Shown: piece by piece, positions 16,989 to 25,948 of the stretch
Layout of the letters: each line of letters starts with the position of its first letter
Position numbering within the stretch: the stretch's first letter is position 1
From: Neobacillus sp. PS2-9
Lineage (GTDB): Bacteria > Bacillota > Bacilli > Bacillales > Cytobacillaceae
Assembly (NCBI RefSeq): GCF_030915525.1
Contig: NZ_CP133269.1
Coordinates: 4,544,501 to 4,608,500 of the forward strand
Length of the DNA stretch: 64,000 nucleotides
Direction: 5' to 3'
Notes under the pieces: model-generated
Told to the model about the DNA's origin: nothing
Seen by the model: only the letters and a program-made list of their open reading frames with translations
The model's database searches: none
Translations under genes and position numbers: made by a program

Positions 16989-18935
16989 TTATTCAGTTAA
17001 ATCTATAGAATACATCGCAAATCCACCAGCCGATGGTCCGATATACTTAATCGTCGGGAACTGGCCAAGGTATTTTTGTGCATTTGGTGAAGAATCAAAC
17101 ACCGGAACCACTGTACCTTTGAACTTAGCAAAGGACCAGTTTTGGTCTGCCGTTGGATTTATGGTTTTCTTTTCTTGAATATAGTTCGTGATAATTTGAC
17201 GATTTTCATCAGGCGCTTTTAACACAATCTCCCCCTGACTGGCTCCAGGGAAGGTCGCGCTGGATGCCCGGTAGTTATTCGTTGCAACAATAAACTTCTG
17301 GTCTGCTGCAACAGGCTTCCCTAGATAGGCTAGATTAACCACTCGGCCTATACCCGGATTAACGACATTCCCATTAGGGTCATATTTAGCCGGCTTGGTC
17401 ACATCAATTTGATACTGCACACCATCAATTACATTAAAATTGAAGGATTGGAAATTCGGATTAATCAATGGCTGCTCACCGGTCTTTGAAGGGTCAATCT
17501 GGTTAAATTGACCTGCACTCATTTCCAACCATTCTTTGAGCTGAGAGCCAGTTACTAATTTCGCTTGAAGCGTATTCGGATACAAATACAAATCAGCGAC
17601 ATTTTTTATGGCCAATGTACCCGCAGGAATATCTGTGTAATATTGCGGGCCGTTACGTCCGCCTGCTTTAAACGGCGCTGCCGCAGAAAGAACAGGTATA
17701 CCCGCATACTTACTATACGCTGGATCTTTTAGTTTTTCTGTCAAATATTCTGTTTGTGCATTATTCACGATTTGTACAGAAGGATCATCCTGGACCAGTG
17801 CAAAATAACTATAAATCGGAGCGGTTGTTTCTCCAACAGGCTGATTCACATACTTAATCGTGCCCTCGTGTTCAGGTAAAATTGCCTTCATTAACTCCTC
17901 GTCTGTTTCAACAATCGATTTACCCGTTGCATCCACAATCGGCCTCACACTAGCTTTACTGTCAACCACGTTCCACTTGCCCCGACTCTTTTCCAGTTGG
18001 AGGTCAATCACCCCAAGATGACTGCCGAAAGCCCCAGGCATCACAACCGGCTTCCTATTGATCGTTCCTTTTTCCAAATTCACATTCTGAAGATCCTTAT
18101 ACAGAGGTCCGGGGAAAACATTATGCTGATGTCCGGTAAAAATCACATCAATGTCCTTGATGTCGGTTAAATAGTAAGCTGCGTTCTCCATGCCTGCCTG
18201 ATATGGCTCACCGCTTATTCCCGTATGAGCAAGAGCGACAATAACGTCTGCACCCTTCTTTTTCATCATCGGAACATATTTCTTCGCAGTTTCCACAATG
18301 GATTTTACCTCGACTTTTCCTTCTAAATTAGCTTTATCCCATTCCATAATCTGTGGTGGAACAAATCCAATTACCCCTACCTTTATTGTTTGCTTTTTCC
18401 CTTTTTCATCTACAAGCGTTTTATTAATAATAACGTATGGTTCAAAATAGGGTTCATTCGTGCCTGCCTTCACCACATTGGCGTTTACAAGCGACATTTT
18501 AGCATCGTTCAGGGTTTCATTGAGGTAGTCCAAACCATAATTAAATTCATGGTTGCCTACTGTTGTAGCATCGTAGCCTAAAAGGTTAAACAACCGATAA
18601 ACTGGATGCACCTCCCCCTTCTTTAACCCTTTTACTTTTGCCACATAATCGCCTAAGGGATTTCCTTGAATCTCGTCCCCATTATCAAACAGCATCGAAT
18701 TCTTCACTTCATTTCGTGCCTGTTTGATGAGAGTAGCGGTTTTCACCAAACCTACTTTGTCGTCTTGCTTTGTCTGATAATAATCATAATTAGCTAAAAA
18801 AACATGAAGATCGGTCGTTCCAAGCAAGCGCAGCTGAACAGTACTGTCTGGCTTTTGCGCAAAAGCACGATTTGGCAGCAACTGTCCAATGATGACAAGC
18901 ATTGAAACTAGAAAGATGTTAATTGTTTTAACCAA
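16989..18935 (-). CDS. Secreted 5'-nucleotidase / 2',3'-cyclic phosphodiesterase
   Basis: A 648-residue exported metallophosphoesterase of the UshA/CpdB/YfkN type. A Sec signal peptide (about residues 1-27, ending AFA) precedes the calcineurin-like domain. That domain shows LLGTTDLHVFL (metal site), FDNGDEIQGNP, VGNHEFNYGLDYLN, ALAHTGISG and FTGHQHNVFPG. The C-terminal 5'-nucleotidase domain (about 370-640) contains NNYRAS and FPGAS. It would hydrolyse extracellular nucleotides to release phosphate. No LPxTG anchor, so likely released or wall-associated. Start TTG 18935 with AGGGAGG 8 bases upstream. Confidence 0.92.
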   Translation of the reverse strand: MVKTINIFLVSMLVIIGQLLPNRAFAQKPDSTVQLRLLGTTDLHVFLANYDYYQTKQDDKVGLVKTATLIKQARNEVKNSMLFDNGDEIQGNPLGDYVAKVKGLKKGEVHPVYRLFNLLGYDATTVGNHEFNYGLDYLNETLNDAKMSLVNANVVKAGTNEPYFEPYVIINKTLVDEKGKKQTIKVGVIGFVPPQIMEWDKANLEGKVEVKSIVETAKKYVPMMKKKGADVIVALAHTGISGEPYQAGMENAAYYLTDIKDIDVIFTGHQHNVFPGPLYKDLQNVNLEKGTINRKPVVMPGAFGSHLGVIDLQLEKSRGKWNVVDSKASVRPIVDATGKSIVETDEELMKAILPEHEGTIKYVNQPVGETTAPIYSYFALVQDDPSVQIVNNAQTEYLTEKLKDPAYSKYAGIPVLSAAAPFKAGGRNGPQYYTDIPAGTLAIKNVADLYLYPNTLQAKLVTGSQLKEWLEMSAGQFNQIDPSKTGEQPLINPNFQSFNFNVIDGVQYQIDVTKPAKYDPNGNVVNPGIGRVVNLAYLGKPVAADQKFIVATNNYRASSATFPGASQGEIVLKAPDENRQIITNYIQEKKTINPTADQNWSFAKFKGTVVPVFDSSPNAQKYLGQFPTIKYIGPSAGGFAMYSIDLTE

Positions 18936-19141
18936 TCAAGAAGCCTCCCTTGCAAAAATCATACAAACGAGGATAGTATTTGCTGTAAGGGACTCGATTA
19001 TAATGGTAACTATCACAAAAATTTGCTCTGGTAAGAATTCAACCTAGTCACATAGGTTAAAATTCATTTATAATAATATGTATTCCCTTACCAAAATAAG
19101 GTAGGGAGCAAAACCTTATATGTTTTAGGAGGTGATGAGTC

Positions 19142-19237
19142 TTGGGAAATCACTATAGATTACCAGGGACTCCAACAACTCATGCAAAGCCAAGTATTGG
19201 AAAGGCGATACTTTGCATGGGGCGAACATTTATTTAA
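19142..19237 (+). CDS. Possible 31-residue leader peptide
   Basis: TTG 19142 follows a very strong ribosome site (AGGAGGTGATGAG) and opens a 31-codon frame starting MGNHYRLPGTPTTH and ending CMGRTFI. The second half of the frame lies in an inverted repeat (CATGCAAAG/CTTTGCATG). It precedes the CD3324-type regulator gene. It could be a translated leader that controls that gene, or a decayed start. No family recognised. Confidence 0.35.
   Translation: MGNHYRLPGTPTTHAKPSIGKAILCMGRTFI
19181..19219 (+). promoter_or_regulatory. Inverted repeat in leader of the CD3324-type gene
   Basis: CATGCAAAG (19181-19189) and CTTTGCATG (19211-19219) are perfect 9-base arms with a 21-base loop that can itself pair (GCC/GGC). 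No U-run follows, so it is not a simple terminator. Confidence 0.5.
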
Positions 19238-19311
19238 CAAATCGCCCAGGTAACTTTTTAATATACGGCTTTGCACCTTATTTCTCTAAAACAAATAAGG
19301 GGCTGGCACCG

Positions 19312-19584
19312 TTGAAATATGTAAACGCAAGCAACATTTTACCTGAAAAGCTGATTGCAGAAATTCAAAAATACGTTCAAGGGGAAACCCTTTATATACC
19401 CAAACCGGAGAAAAGCTACCGGAAATGGGGAAGTTGTTCTGGGGCAAGAAAGTCCATTGATGAACGGAATGCCTCAATTAAACATGCTTTTACCAATGGA
19501 AAAAGCATTGATCAGTTAGCGGATGAGTATTTCTTATCCGTTGAAACGATTAAAAAAATAGTTTATTCCAATAAAAAACACTGA
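19312..19584 (+). CDS. CD3324-family HTH protein
   Basis: About 90 residues, beginning KYVNASNILPEKLIAEIQKYVQGE and ending with a helix-turn-helix (SIDQLADEYFLSVETIKKIV), the layout of the Mor-like CD3324 family of small putative transcription regulators found in Firmicutes. The characteristic YIPKPEKSYRKWGSCSGARK is present. TTG 19312 with AAGGGG upstream is chosen; a longer frame from 19213 has no ribosome site and starts inside an inverted repeat. A clear terminator follows directly. Confidence 0.8.
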   Translation: MKYVNASNILPEKLIAEIQKYVQGETLYIPKPEKSYRKWGSCSGARKSIDERNASIKHAFTNGKSIDQLADEYFLSVETIKKIVYSNKKH

Positions 19585-19606
19585 TGGCTTGCTCCATCAG
19601 TGTTTT
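19575..19606 (+). terminator. Rho-independent terminator
   Basis: AACACTGATGG, a 6-base loop and CCATCAGTGTTTTT, overlapping the last codons of the CD3324-type gene. Confidence 0.9.
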
Positions 19607-19694
19607 TCGTATGTATAGTTTGTTTCTAATTCATCTTCTACATTTTATTTATGAAATATTTTTTATAAAATAAAGTTGAATGAGGTGACAAACA

Positions 19695-20351
19695 ATGAAA
19701 GAAAAATTCATAAAGAATAACCAATATAATTTTATTAAACGTCAAGTAACTTTGATCAAGGATAGTTACAGGAAGAACTCTGACCCAAGTGTTATTAAGG
19801 CAGTCAGGGAACTGGCAAATGCTCAAATTCTTGAATTTGTTCCACTAGCTACAACGGAACAATTAGAAAGACTGGATCTTTCGAGCTTGAAAACGGATGC
19901 TGAATTTGACCAATACGTTAAAGAGCTAGCAAACTATTTAATCCCATTTCCGAATCTGACCGAGCAGCAAGTCAAAAAGATGTTTCCAAAAGCGAAGAAA
20001 TTAAAGGTACCCAATTTATCGGCAATCGATTTCGAGAAAATTACCTACCTTAGCTGGACGGATATCAGCACCAACAAAAAGTTTATTATCTATGAGCACG
20101 ATGAGAAATTACTGGGGATTGAATGTAAATACTCGATTTTAAATAAGGACAATATCTGCTCGTTCTGTAATCGCTTTGGGAAAGTGGCCTTTATTTCCAC
20201 CATCACTAAAGCTAAAAAGTCTAATAATCCCGACTACTACAAAGCTATTGGGAACTATATCTGCCTGGACAGCATTGAATGTAATAAGAAAATTACAAGC
20301 GTTGACTATTTAACTTCGTTTTTAGAAGAGTCGCTTAGGAAACATGCTTAG
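19695..20351 (+). CDS. FusB/FusC-family EF-G-binding protein
   Basis: A 218-residue two-domain protein. An N-terminal helical bundle is followed by a C-terminal treble-clef zinc finger with ligands CSFC (about residues 154-157) and C...C in YICLDSIECNKKI. This is the FBP-C/FusB fold. FusB-type proteins bind elongation factor G and free it from fusidic-acid-stalled ribosomes. Chromosomal Bacillus homologues exist, so actual fusidic acid resistance is inference. SD GAGGTGA precedes ATG 19695 and a terminator follows. Confidence 0.88.
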   Translation: MKEKFIKNNQYNFIKRQVTLIKDSYRKNSDPSVIKAVRELANAQILEFVPLATTEQLERLDLSSLKTDAEFDQYVKELANYLIPFPNLTEQQVKKMFPKAKKLKVPNLSAIDFEKITYLSWTDISTNKKFIIYEHDEKLLGIECKYSILNKDNICSFCNRFGKVAFISTITKAKKSNNPDYYKAIGNYICLDSIECNKKITSVDYLTSFLEESLRKHA

Positions 20352-20357
20352 AAAAAA

Positions 20358-20386
20358 AGAACCTTGGGGGCAAGGTTCTTTTTTGT
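20358..20386 (+). terminator. Rho-independent terminator
   Basis: AGAACCTTG, loop GGGG, CAAGGTTCTTTTTT, 7 bases after the EF-G-binding protein gene. Confidence 0.92.
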
Positions 20387-20429
20387 GGGGCTGATTGATA
20401 TGGGGGTGCCTGCGGGCGGTGCAGTTTGC

Positions 20430-20570
20430 TCATACGACAGTAAACTTCACTTATCTGACAGTAACCAACTTATACGACAGTAAATCCCTCTTATCCGACA
20501 GTTATCTTCACCTATCCGACAGAAAACCCCTGTTATCCGACAGTTATCGGTACCTATCCGACAGTTACCC
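20430..20570. repeat. 21-bp phased array D (word ATCCGACAG)
   Basis: Seven copies of ATCCGACAGTTA or close variants (ATACGACAGTAA, ATCTGACAGTAA), most exactly 21 bases apart with variable spacers. The word is the reverse complement of that in array E. The array fills the gap between the terminator of the EF-G-binding protein gene and the stop codon of the helicase gene. Confidence 0.9.
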
Positions 20571-20575
20571 ATATT

Positions 20576-23500
20576 TTATATCATCAAGATCTCCCTAATG
20601 TCCTCTTCCGTAAGCGTGGCCATCACTTTTTCATCCGAATCAATCACTTCATCAATTAAGTCTCTTTTCTTATCCTGCAGCTCGTTCATTTTTTCCTCGA
20701 TGGTGCCTCGTGCCACGAGTTTAATAACCTGGACGACATTTTTCTGGCCCATCCGATGGGCACGGTCCGCCGCTTGCTCCTCGACAGCAGGATTCCACCA
20801 TGTGTCATATAGAATCACCGTATCGGCACTCATAAGGTTAAGGCCTGTCCCTCCAGCCTTCAAGGAAATCAAAAATAAATCCCGCTCCCCCTGATTAAAT
20901 CGGTCGCAGATTTCTACACGTTCCTCCGGCGGCGTTTGACCGTCCAGATAAAAGAACGGCATTCCCTTCGCTTGCAACCTTCTGCCAATCAGATCAAGCA
21001 TTTTGGTAAACTGCGAAAAGATGAGCACCCTTCTACCAGACAACTTGGACTCGTCCACAATCCGCATCAGCTGATCCAGCTTTGCCGCCCCACCTTTATA
21101 GCCATCTACAAACAGTCCAGGATGACAACATAGCTGTCGAAGTCGAGTTAAACCGGCCAATATTTTAATACGATTTTTCCTAATCGTGTCCCTATCGAGA
21201 TGCTTCAACGTATCGTGCCTTAATTTCGCTAGATAAGCAGCATACAGCCTCTTTTGTTCAGGATACAACTCCACAGATTCCCGCGACTCCATTTTTTCAG
21301 GAAGCTCTGCAAGAACATCCTCCTTCAAGCGCCTCAAGAGAAATGGCCGGATTCTTCGGGCGATCATTTTTCTAGAAAGCTTACTATATTCCTTTAATCC
21401 TAGGAACAGTTCTGGAAAAACCACATGGAAAATGGACCACAGCTCTTCAAGTGAGTTTTCAACCGGAGTACCTGTTAGTGCAAAGCGATGACGTGACATC
21501 AGCTTCTTAGCTGCTCGGGCTGTTTGTGTTAATGGATTTTTAAAGGCCTGAGCCTCATCAAAAAATAAGGCGTGAAAAGTCTGTTTCTCTAACCAGCTAA
21601 TCTCACGGCGCAATAACGGGTAGGAGATGATCATCACATCCACTTCCGTCACTTTTTTTAGCCGTTTTGCCCTTTCCGTTTTATCACCATCAATGACAAT
21701 CGCCATTAACTTGGGAGCAAATTTTCGGATCTCGCTCAACCAGTTATAGGTTAAGGATGCAGGACAGACAATCAGAACAGGTTCCTTGCTCTTACGAATC
21801 TCAGGCAGCTCGGACACAATATACGCCAAACTTTGAATGGTTTTTCCAAGTCCCATATCATCTGCTAAAATCCCACCGAAGCCATAGTGCGCCAGTGTTT
21901 TCATCCATTTATATCCAAGCTTTTGATACTCTTTCAAAATGTGCGCTAAACTGGTTGGTACTTCAAACTCAAGCTGTCCCGGGTTCATGAGGTGGTCAAG
22001 GAACTGGCGGAAGGATTTTTCCAGCTTAAACGCATCACTAACCTCCACCACATCAAGAAGCTGAAGACTCTGCTCGACCGGTAACTCCAATCCTGCAGCC
22101 AAGTCTTTATCCTTCATTTGAGGGGACTGAATAAATCGTTGGATCTCATTCATTTCTCTTGATTCTAATGAAAAAAGAGATCCATTCGGCAAACGGTAAT
22201 ATTTCCGTTTTTCCTCCAGCGCGGCTAACACCTCGCGAATTTGATGTTCGGATACACCGTCCATTTCAAATTTGAATTCCAGCCAGTTCGTCCGTTCTTT
22301 TTTGACCTTCACCCTTATTTGCGGATGGGTTGCCCCTCTGAAAATCCGATTTCTAACAGCTGTCGTTGCATAAATTCGAACCAGCTTTTGAAGTTTTGGA
22401 AGCATATGAACAAGAAACTCATACTCCAGCTCCTCATTATGCAAAAAGTAACCCCCATCCGTCGTAGCGAATTCACTATCTCTCATGAGCTGCAGAATCT
22501 CTTCTTCCATCTCTACCTCTCTTACGATCAGGTTGTCAGCTGGCAGCTCTCTCTTTTCCAATGGGTTAATCATCATATGATCATAATGAAACTCAAGGCC
22601 TGCAAGAAGGCGATTACTTACTCGGTCCAAGTAGAGTTTAGCCACCAATGGGGTACTCATGACCTGCTTCCTAATCGACTCAGCGATTGTCACTTGTCCT
22701 AGCTTTTTTAGGCCTGGGGCTACCTTTTCAAGGAAAAACGAAATCTTGCCTTGCGGAATAGGAATTTGCTCCATTCCTGTGGTACCAAGCATTTGTTTTA
22801 GCTCGGAGAGACGCTTGCAGTCTTGCATTTCTAACTGTTTGATTTTCCCTTCATATAAAACGGAATGATAGGCATCTAAGACAAGTACCTGCTCAAAGCC
22901 TTTAACATATAATTGAAATCCATTTGCATTTGTTTCTGTAAACTGAAACTGCAATGGCGGCAATTCATGCGTTACATGAAGTCCTTCAAAGGTCTGCCCG
23001 CCATGCACAAGCTTTACCTGAGGTACCTTTAAAAGTAACGGCAGCAACTGTTCCCAAGACGAAGAAGGGATTGGTAATATTCGTTTCTCGCTGGTGTCAG
23101 GCACCCTGTTCGTATAAATCTTTTCATCACGATGTACTTGTATGAGTTGCTGAATGACGGCATCGGATTCTTTTGAAAAACAATGCTGACTAGGGTCATA
23201 CGTAAAGTGATGAGAAAGGGAGGCTGATCTGCCTGTTCCTACTTGTTCTAGAAAGGCACGAATATCCATAACGCTAGTCAACTCGACCCCCAATTCGATT
23301 CCAAAGAGGTATTGCCCACCACCAAGATCGACTGGCAGGCAGGTAAACTCCACCTCAACAACCTCTCTCGTTTCAAAATGGTTCTGGTGACCACTTGAGC
23401 GCACAGGTCGATCTGAGAAAAGGGTGAATAAGCCTTCTGTTAGACCGTTTGTGCTATTTATATTCGGGTTCGTTCCTTGACGCTGATGCTCGGAAATCGC

Positions 23501-23761
23501 CAATAAAACAGCGGCAATATGCTGGCAATCCTTATTAAAAGACGCAAGCTTTGGGCAACTGCATTCCGTCTTTAGCTTCCCGTCCGTCCCCGTTTCAATT
23601 ACCACATGAAAAGCTTCATCAGCCATTACCGTCGCTTGGCAACGTTCAGGTTCATAGACCTCAAAGGTCACTTTGTCCGTACGATAAAAATAATCCCCTC
23701 GTTTGAAGGAGACAGTGCCACACATTTCCTTGATGAGTTTATGATTTAAAGGTATATTCAC
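20576..23761 (-). CDS. SWIM zinc-finger SNF2-family helicase
   Basis: A 1061-residue Swi2/Snf2 DNA translocase. The N-terminal SWIM zinc finger is CSCPKLASFNKDCQHIAAVL (about residues 62-81), followed by a long middle region and the ATPase core. In the core are ADDMGLGKTIQSLAYI (Walker A), a DEAQAFKNP box, LTGTPVENSLEELW, and the second lobe ending QAADRAHRMGQKNVV. Such proteins remodel DNA-protein complexes in repair or transcription; the partner is unknown. GTG 23761, preceded by GGAGGGGA, is preferred over starts further upstream. Single gene ended by array D, not by a visible terminator. Confidence 0.93.
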   Translation of the reverse strand: MNIPLNHKLIKEMCGTVSFKRGDYFYRTDKVTFEVYEPERCQATVMADEAFHVVIETGTDGKLKTECSCPKLASFNKDCQHIAAVLLAISEHQRQGTNPNINSTNGLTEGLFTLFSDRPVRSSGHQNHFETREVVEVEFTCLPVDLGGGQYLFGIELGVELTSVMDIRAFLEQVGTGRSASLSHHFTYDPSQHCFSKESDAVIQQLIQVHRDEKIYTNRVPDTSEKRILPIPSSSWEQLLPLLLKVPQVKLVHGGQTFEGLHVTHELPPLQFQFTETNANGFQLYVKGFEQVLVLDAYHSVLYEGKIKQLEMQDCKRLSELKQMLGTTGMEQIPIPQGKISFFLEKVAPGLKKLGQVTIAESIRKQVMSTPLVAKLYLDRVSNRLLAGLEFHYDHMMINPLEKRELPADNLIVREVEMEEEILQLMRDSEFATTDGGYFLHNEELEYEFLVHMLPKLQKLVRIYATTAVRNRIFRGATHPQIRVKVKKERTNWLEFKFEMDGVSEHQIREVLAALEEKRKYYRLPNGSLFSLESREMNEIQRFIQSPQMKDKDLAAGLELPVEQSLQLLDVVEVSDAFKLEKSFRQFLDHLMNPGQLEFEVPTSLAHILKEYQKLGYKWMKTLAHYGFGGILADDMGLGKTIQSLAYIVSELPEIRKSKEPVLIVCPASLTYNWLSEIRKFAPKLMAIVIDGDKTERAKRLKKVTEVDVMIISYPLLRREISWLEKQTFHALFFDEAQAFKNPLTQTARAAKKLMSRHRFALTGTPVENSLEELWSIFHVVFPELFLGLKEYSKLSRKMIARRIRPFLLRRLKEDVLAELPEKMESRESVELYPEQKRLYAAYLAKLRHDTLKHLDRDTIRKNRIKILAGLTRLRQLCCHPGLFVDGYKGGAAKLDQLMRIVDESKLSGRRVLIFSQFTKMLDLIGRRLQAKGMPFFYLDGQTPPEERVEICDRFNQGERDLFLISLKAGGTGLNLMSADTVILYDTWWNPAVEEQAADRAHRMGQKNVVQVIKLVARGTIEEKMNELQDKKRDLIDEVIDSDEKVMATLTEEDIREILMI

Positions 23762-23821
23762 GTGCTTTCCCCTCCTCATGAGGTTCAGATTCAATAGTAC
23801 GATTGTAACACAAACAAACAA

Positions 23822-23875
23822 GATAAGGGGACAGTCCCCCGCTGCGCTAAAGCGCCGGGGGACTGTCCCCTTATC
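23822..23875. repeat. 20-bp perfect inverted repeat (GGGGACAGTCCCC type)
   Basis: Two perfect 20-base arms, 23822-23841 (GATAAGGGGACAGTCCCCCG) and 23856-23875, flank a 14-base loop in which GCGC pairs again around TAAA. It lies between the start of the helicase gene and the stop of the anti-sigma-like gene, 1 base from that stop. It could end minus-strand transcription from the sigma operon, although only a short T-run follows. Confidence 0.9.
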
Positions 23876-23876
23876 A

Positions 23877-24563
23877 CTACTCTTCTCTGTAATCTCTTAA
23901 GTTAAAATAACCAACATAGGTTACTGGTCTAAATTCTACTGCTTTGTATACGGGTATCATCATCTGGTCAAACTGAAATAATTTATCCACATACTCATAA
24001 TCCACCGAAAATCCTTGGTAGGTATCATGGGTCAAGTCTTTAAAATATGCATTCTTCAGTTCATACCCTGTTTCTAACTCCTGCAGGCTTTTTCTAATGA
24101 TTTCTTGATAGGGAGAAAGCTCCGAAGGGATTACCATACTTTTAAGACCTGCAACAATCTCCTCCCCTTGCTTCATACTTTCCACCCGATTCGGTTCAAT
24201 TTCTTCTTTGGATTTTCCTTCCGCTATCGCTGTTATAAAGGCCGTTTCAGATTGCTTCTGTTTACTAACGAGCTTGATAATATCATTTTGAAAATGGATT
24301 AATGCTACCTGCTGTTGCCTAACAGTCGAAATGCTGGCTTGCTTGTTTTTTGGTACTTGAACAAAACTTTGTACAAGAAGTAAAAGGCAGCCCACCGCTA
24401 GGACCAAACTAACTGCATATTTAAATCTTTGGATGTGTTGAGATGCTCGGGAAGATTTTTTAGATTCCTTAATTATTTTCTTTTTTATGCTCTTGGAAAG
24501 CTCTAGATCGTTAAAATAGGTATCATCGAGACATTCCTTTAATGAACGAAGCTCATCTTCCAT
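23877..24563 (-). CDS. Membrane protein partner of ECF sigma factor (putative anti-sigma)
   Basis: About 228 residues with a basic cytoplasmic N-terminus of about 45 residues, one membrane segment (YAVSLVLAVGCLLLLVQSFV, about 48-67) and an extracytoplasmic coiled-coil-prone domain of about 160 residues. The topology, the 11-base overlap with an ECF sigma gene and the position downstream of it are typical of anti-sigma factors. No zinc anti-sigma motif is seen, so the role is inferred from context. ATG 24563 is preferred over 24569 because GAGGG then has proper spacing. Confidence 0.65.
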   Translation of the reverse strand: MEDELRSLKECLDDTYFNDLELSKSIKKKIIKESKKSSRASQHIQRFKYAVSLVLAVGCLLLLVQSFVQVPKNKQASISTVRQQQVALIHFQNDIIKLVSKQKQSETAFITAIAEGKSKEEIEPNRVESMKQGEEIVAGLKSMVIPSELSPYQEIIRKSLQELETGYELKNAYFKDLTHDTYQGFSVDYEYVDKLFQFDQMMIPVYKAVEFRPVTYVGYFNLRDYREE

Positions 24564-25122
24564 CTTCATCCCTCGCTTCTGTTCGAACCTTCTTTTGTAA
24601 AAGCTCTTTTGCCCTTCTTAAGCGTGTCCGGATTGTGTTTTCATTTAATTGTAATAGAGAGGAGATTTCATCTACCCGATAATTTTCATAATAAAAGAGA
24701 ATGATAACTTCCCTGTACTTAACTGGCAAATTGAGCACAGCTGCAGCTAATTCCTTTTTTTGCGATCTTTCTAAAACTTGATCTAACACACTGTCCTTCA
24801 CCGTTGTTTGCTTAGGAGCAAAATCTAAATAAAGCAAGTTCCTAAAGGACCAGCTCTTCAAATAATCCTTACAAAGGTTGATGGTTATGGAATACACCCA
24901 TGTTTTTAATGAGGATTCTCCTCGAAAATGATCCCAGTTTTTAAAGCACTTTAAAAATGCTTCCTGTGTGAGGTCCTCTGCTATTTTTTGATCCTTAACA
25001 TATGTAAACGCAAGCTTTAGGATCTTGCTTCCCAATGTTTCCACTAGTTCCTCCAGCATGGCTTCGTTATTAATGCTCGATACATCAATAGGAGCGGGCT
25101 GCTTCGGTTTATTTATCTTCAT
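24553..25122 (-). CDS. ECF RNA polymerase sigma factor
   Basis: A 189-residue sigma-70 family ECF factor. Region 2 is GSKILKLAFTYVKDQKIAEDLTQEAFLKCF...SSLKTWVYSITINLCKDYLK (about 31-90) and region 4 is LPVKYREVIILFYYENYRVDEISSLLQLNENTIRTRLRRAKELL (about 130-175). GGGGGG precedes ATG 25122. The next gene overlaps its end and encodes a membrane protein, as in sigma/anti-sigma pairs. CGTC about 60 bases upstream could be the -10 of an autoregulated ECF promoter. Confidence 0.93.
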   Translation of the reverse strand: MKINKPKQPAPIDVSSINNEAMLEELVETLGSKILKLAFTYVKDQKIAEDLTQEAFLKCFKNWDHFRGESSLKTWVYSITINLCKDYLKSWSFRNLLYLDFAPKQTTVKDSVLDQVLERSQKKELAAAVLNLPVKYREVIILFYYENYRVDEISSLLQLNENTIRTRLRRAKELLQKKVRTEARDEDGR

Positions 25123-25342
25123 TGGGTCCCCCCGTTTCTATACTTACTGTCCTGATTATTTAGACGAACATTTGCCGCGTTTTTATTCAATTTTTTTCAA
25201 AAAAGCCAAAATTTATAAGTTTTAGGTTACCGTGTGAATGGGGCGATTCTGTTGGTTGTCCATAAATAATTCTTTCAATCATTGAATAAAATGCCTATGA
25301 CCCTTATTTTATCTAATGAACTATGAAAGTAGGTATCTGCCA

Positions 25343-25669
25343 ATGAAGTACAAAATACATCGGTGTAATTGCAGAAAGGTTTGGTCGATTCAAAACCGAA
25401 AGACTAAGACTATAGCGAGTTCCTTACTTCTGGATGGCCAGTGGAAAGCTGAATTGAAACCTGAGAGAAAATATAACCCCAAAGGCTTTGTTACCACAAA
25501 TAATAGTCAGGCTATTATTTTTAATCCTCCCCACGAACTTATGGAACAATATGAAAAAGTCGCCCAATTGATTTATGACAAAAAGAAAGTAGATTTTAAT
25601 ATCGACCAGGGTGAATATTTATATTTTACTGAAGATGGCACCTGCTATATTCTAAGAAAAATAGACTAG
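25343..25669 (+). CDS. Hypothetical protein
   Basis: About 108 residues, starting MKYKIHRCNCRKVWSIQNRKTK and ending YLYFTEDGTCYILRKID. I do not recognise a family. The CNC near the N-terminus and a C-terminal Cys might bind metal. ATG 25343 is chosen over ATG 25316 because AGTAGG lies upstream of it. Direction is opposite to the sigma operon. The 21-bp array E follows about 40 bases after the stop with no obvious terminator between. Confidence 0.6.
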   Translation: MKYKIHRCNCRKVWSIQNRKTKTIASSLLLDGQWKAELKPERKYNPKGFVTTNNSQAIIFNPPHELMEQYEKVAQLIYDKKKVDFNIDQGEYLYFTEDGTCYILRKID

Positions 25670-25710
25670 GAGTAACTGCAGATGACTTATTTCTTGAAGA
25701 GTGGAACGTG

Positions 25711-25830
25711 ATACTGTCGTGTGAACATGATTTACTGTCGCTTGATTATGTTTTACTGTCGTATGATCATGTTTTACTGGCGGATATACCCAAATTACTG
25801 TCAGATAAGCCATCATTACTGTCATAAGGC
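25711..25830. repeat. 21-bp phased array E (word TTACTGTCG)
   Basis: Six copies of TTACTGTCG(T/G)(A/T)T or variants spaced exactly 21 bases apart. Same word as array D on the opposite strand. It occupies the gap between a hypothetical gene and the Nudix gene. A minus-strand open frame over it (25652-25903) is an artefact of the repeats. Confidence 0.92.
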
Positions 25831-25854
25831 TTATTTTGAAACACAAAATGAATT

Positions 25855-25878
25855 TAATCAAACGTTTGATTAGTTTTT
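25855..25878. repeat. K palindrome, single copy
   Basis: TAATCAAACGTTTGATTA (25855-25872), a perfect 18-base palindrome, followed by GTTTTTT. Single member of the K family seen as arrays at 56.9 and 61.9 kb. Located upstream of the Nudix gene. Confidence 0.9.
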
Positions 25879-25948
25879 TCATGCAGGTTTCTTTCTTATC
25901 CATAAAGAATATAAGACGATATCATAATTTTGCAAGGTGGTTCGGTTT

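Noticed and set aside
20430-20570. Arrays with 21-bp period as CRISPR or iterons of an origin
   Set aside because: Words are only 8-12 bases, spacers about 10 bases, and they occur in six places near gene ends with no replication gene beside them.
25652-25903. 83-codon minus-strand frame
   Set aside because: Its C-terminal half is HDHTTVKHNQATV-like, the translation of the 21-bp array E.
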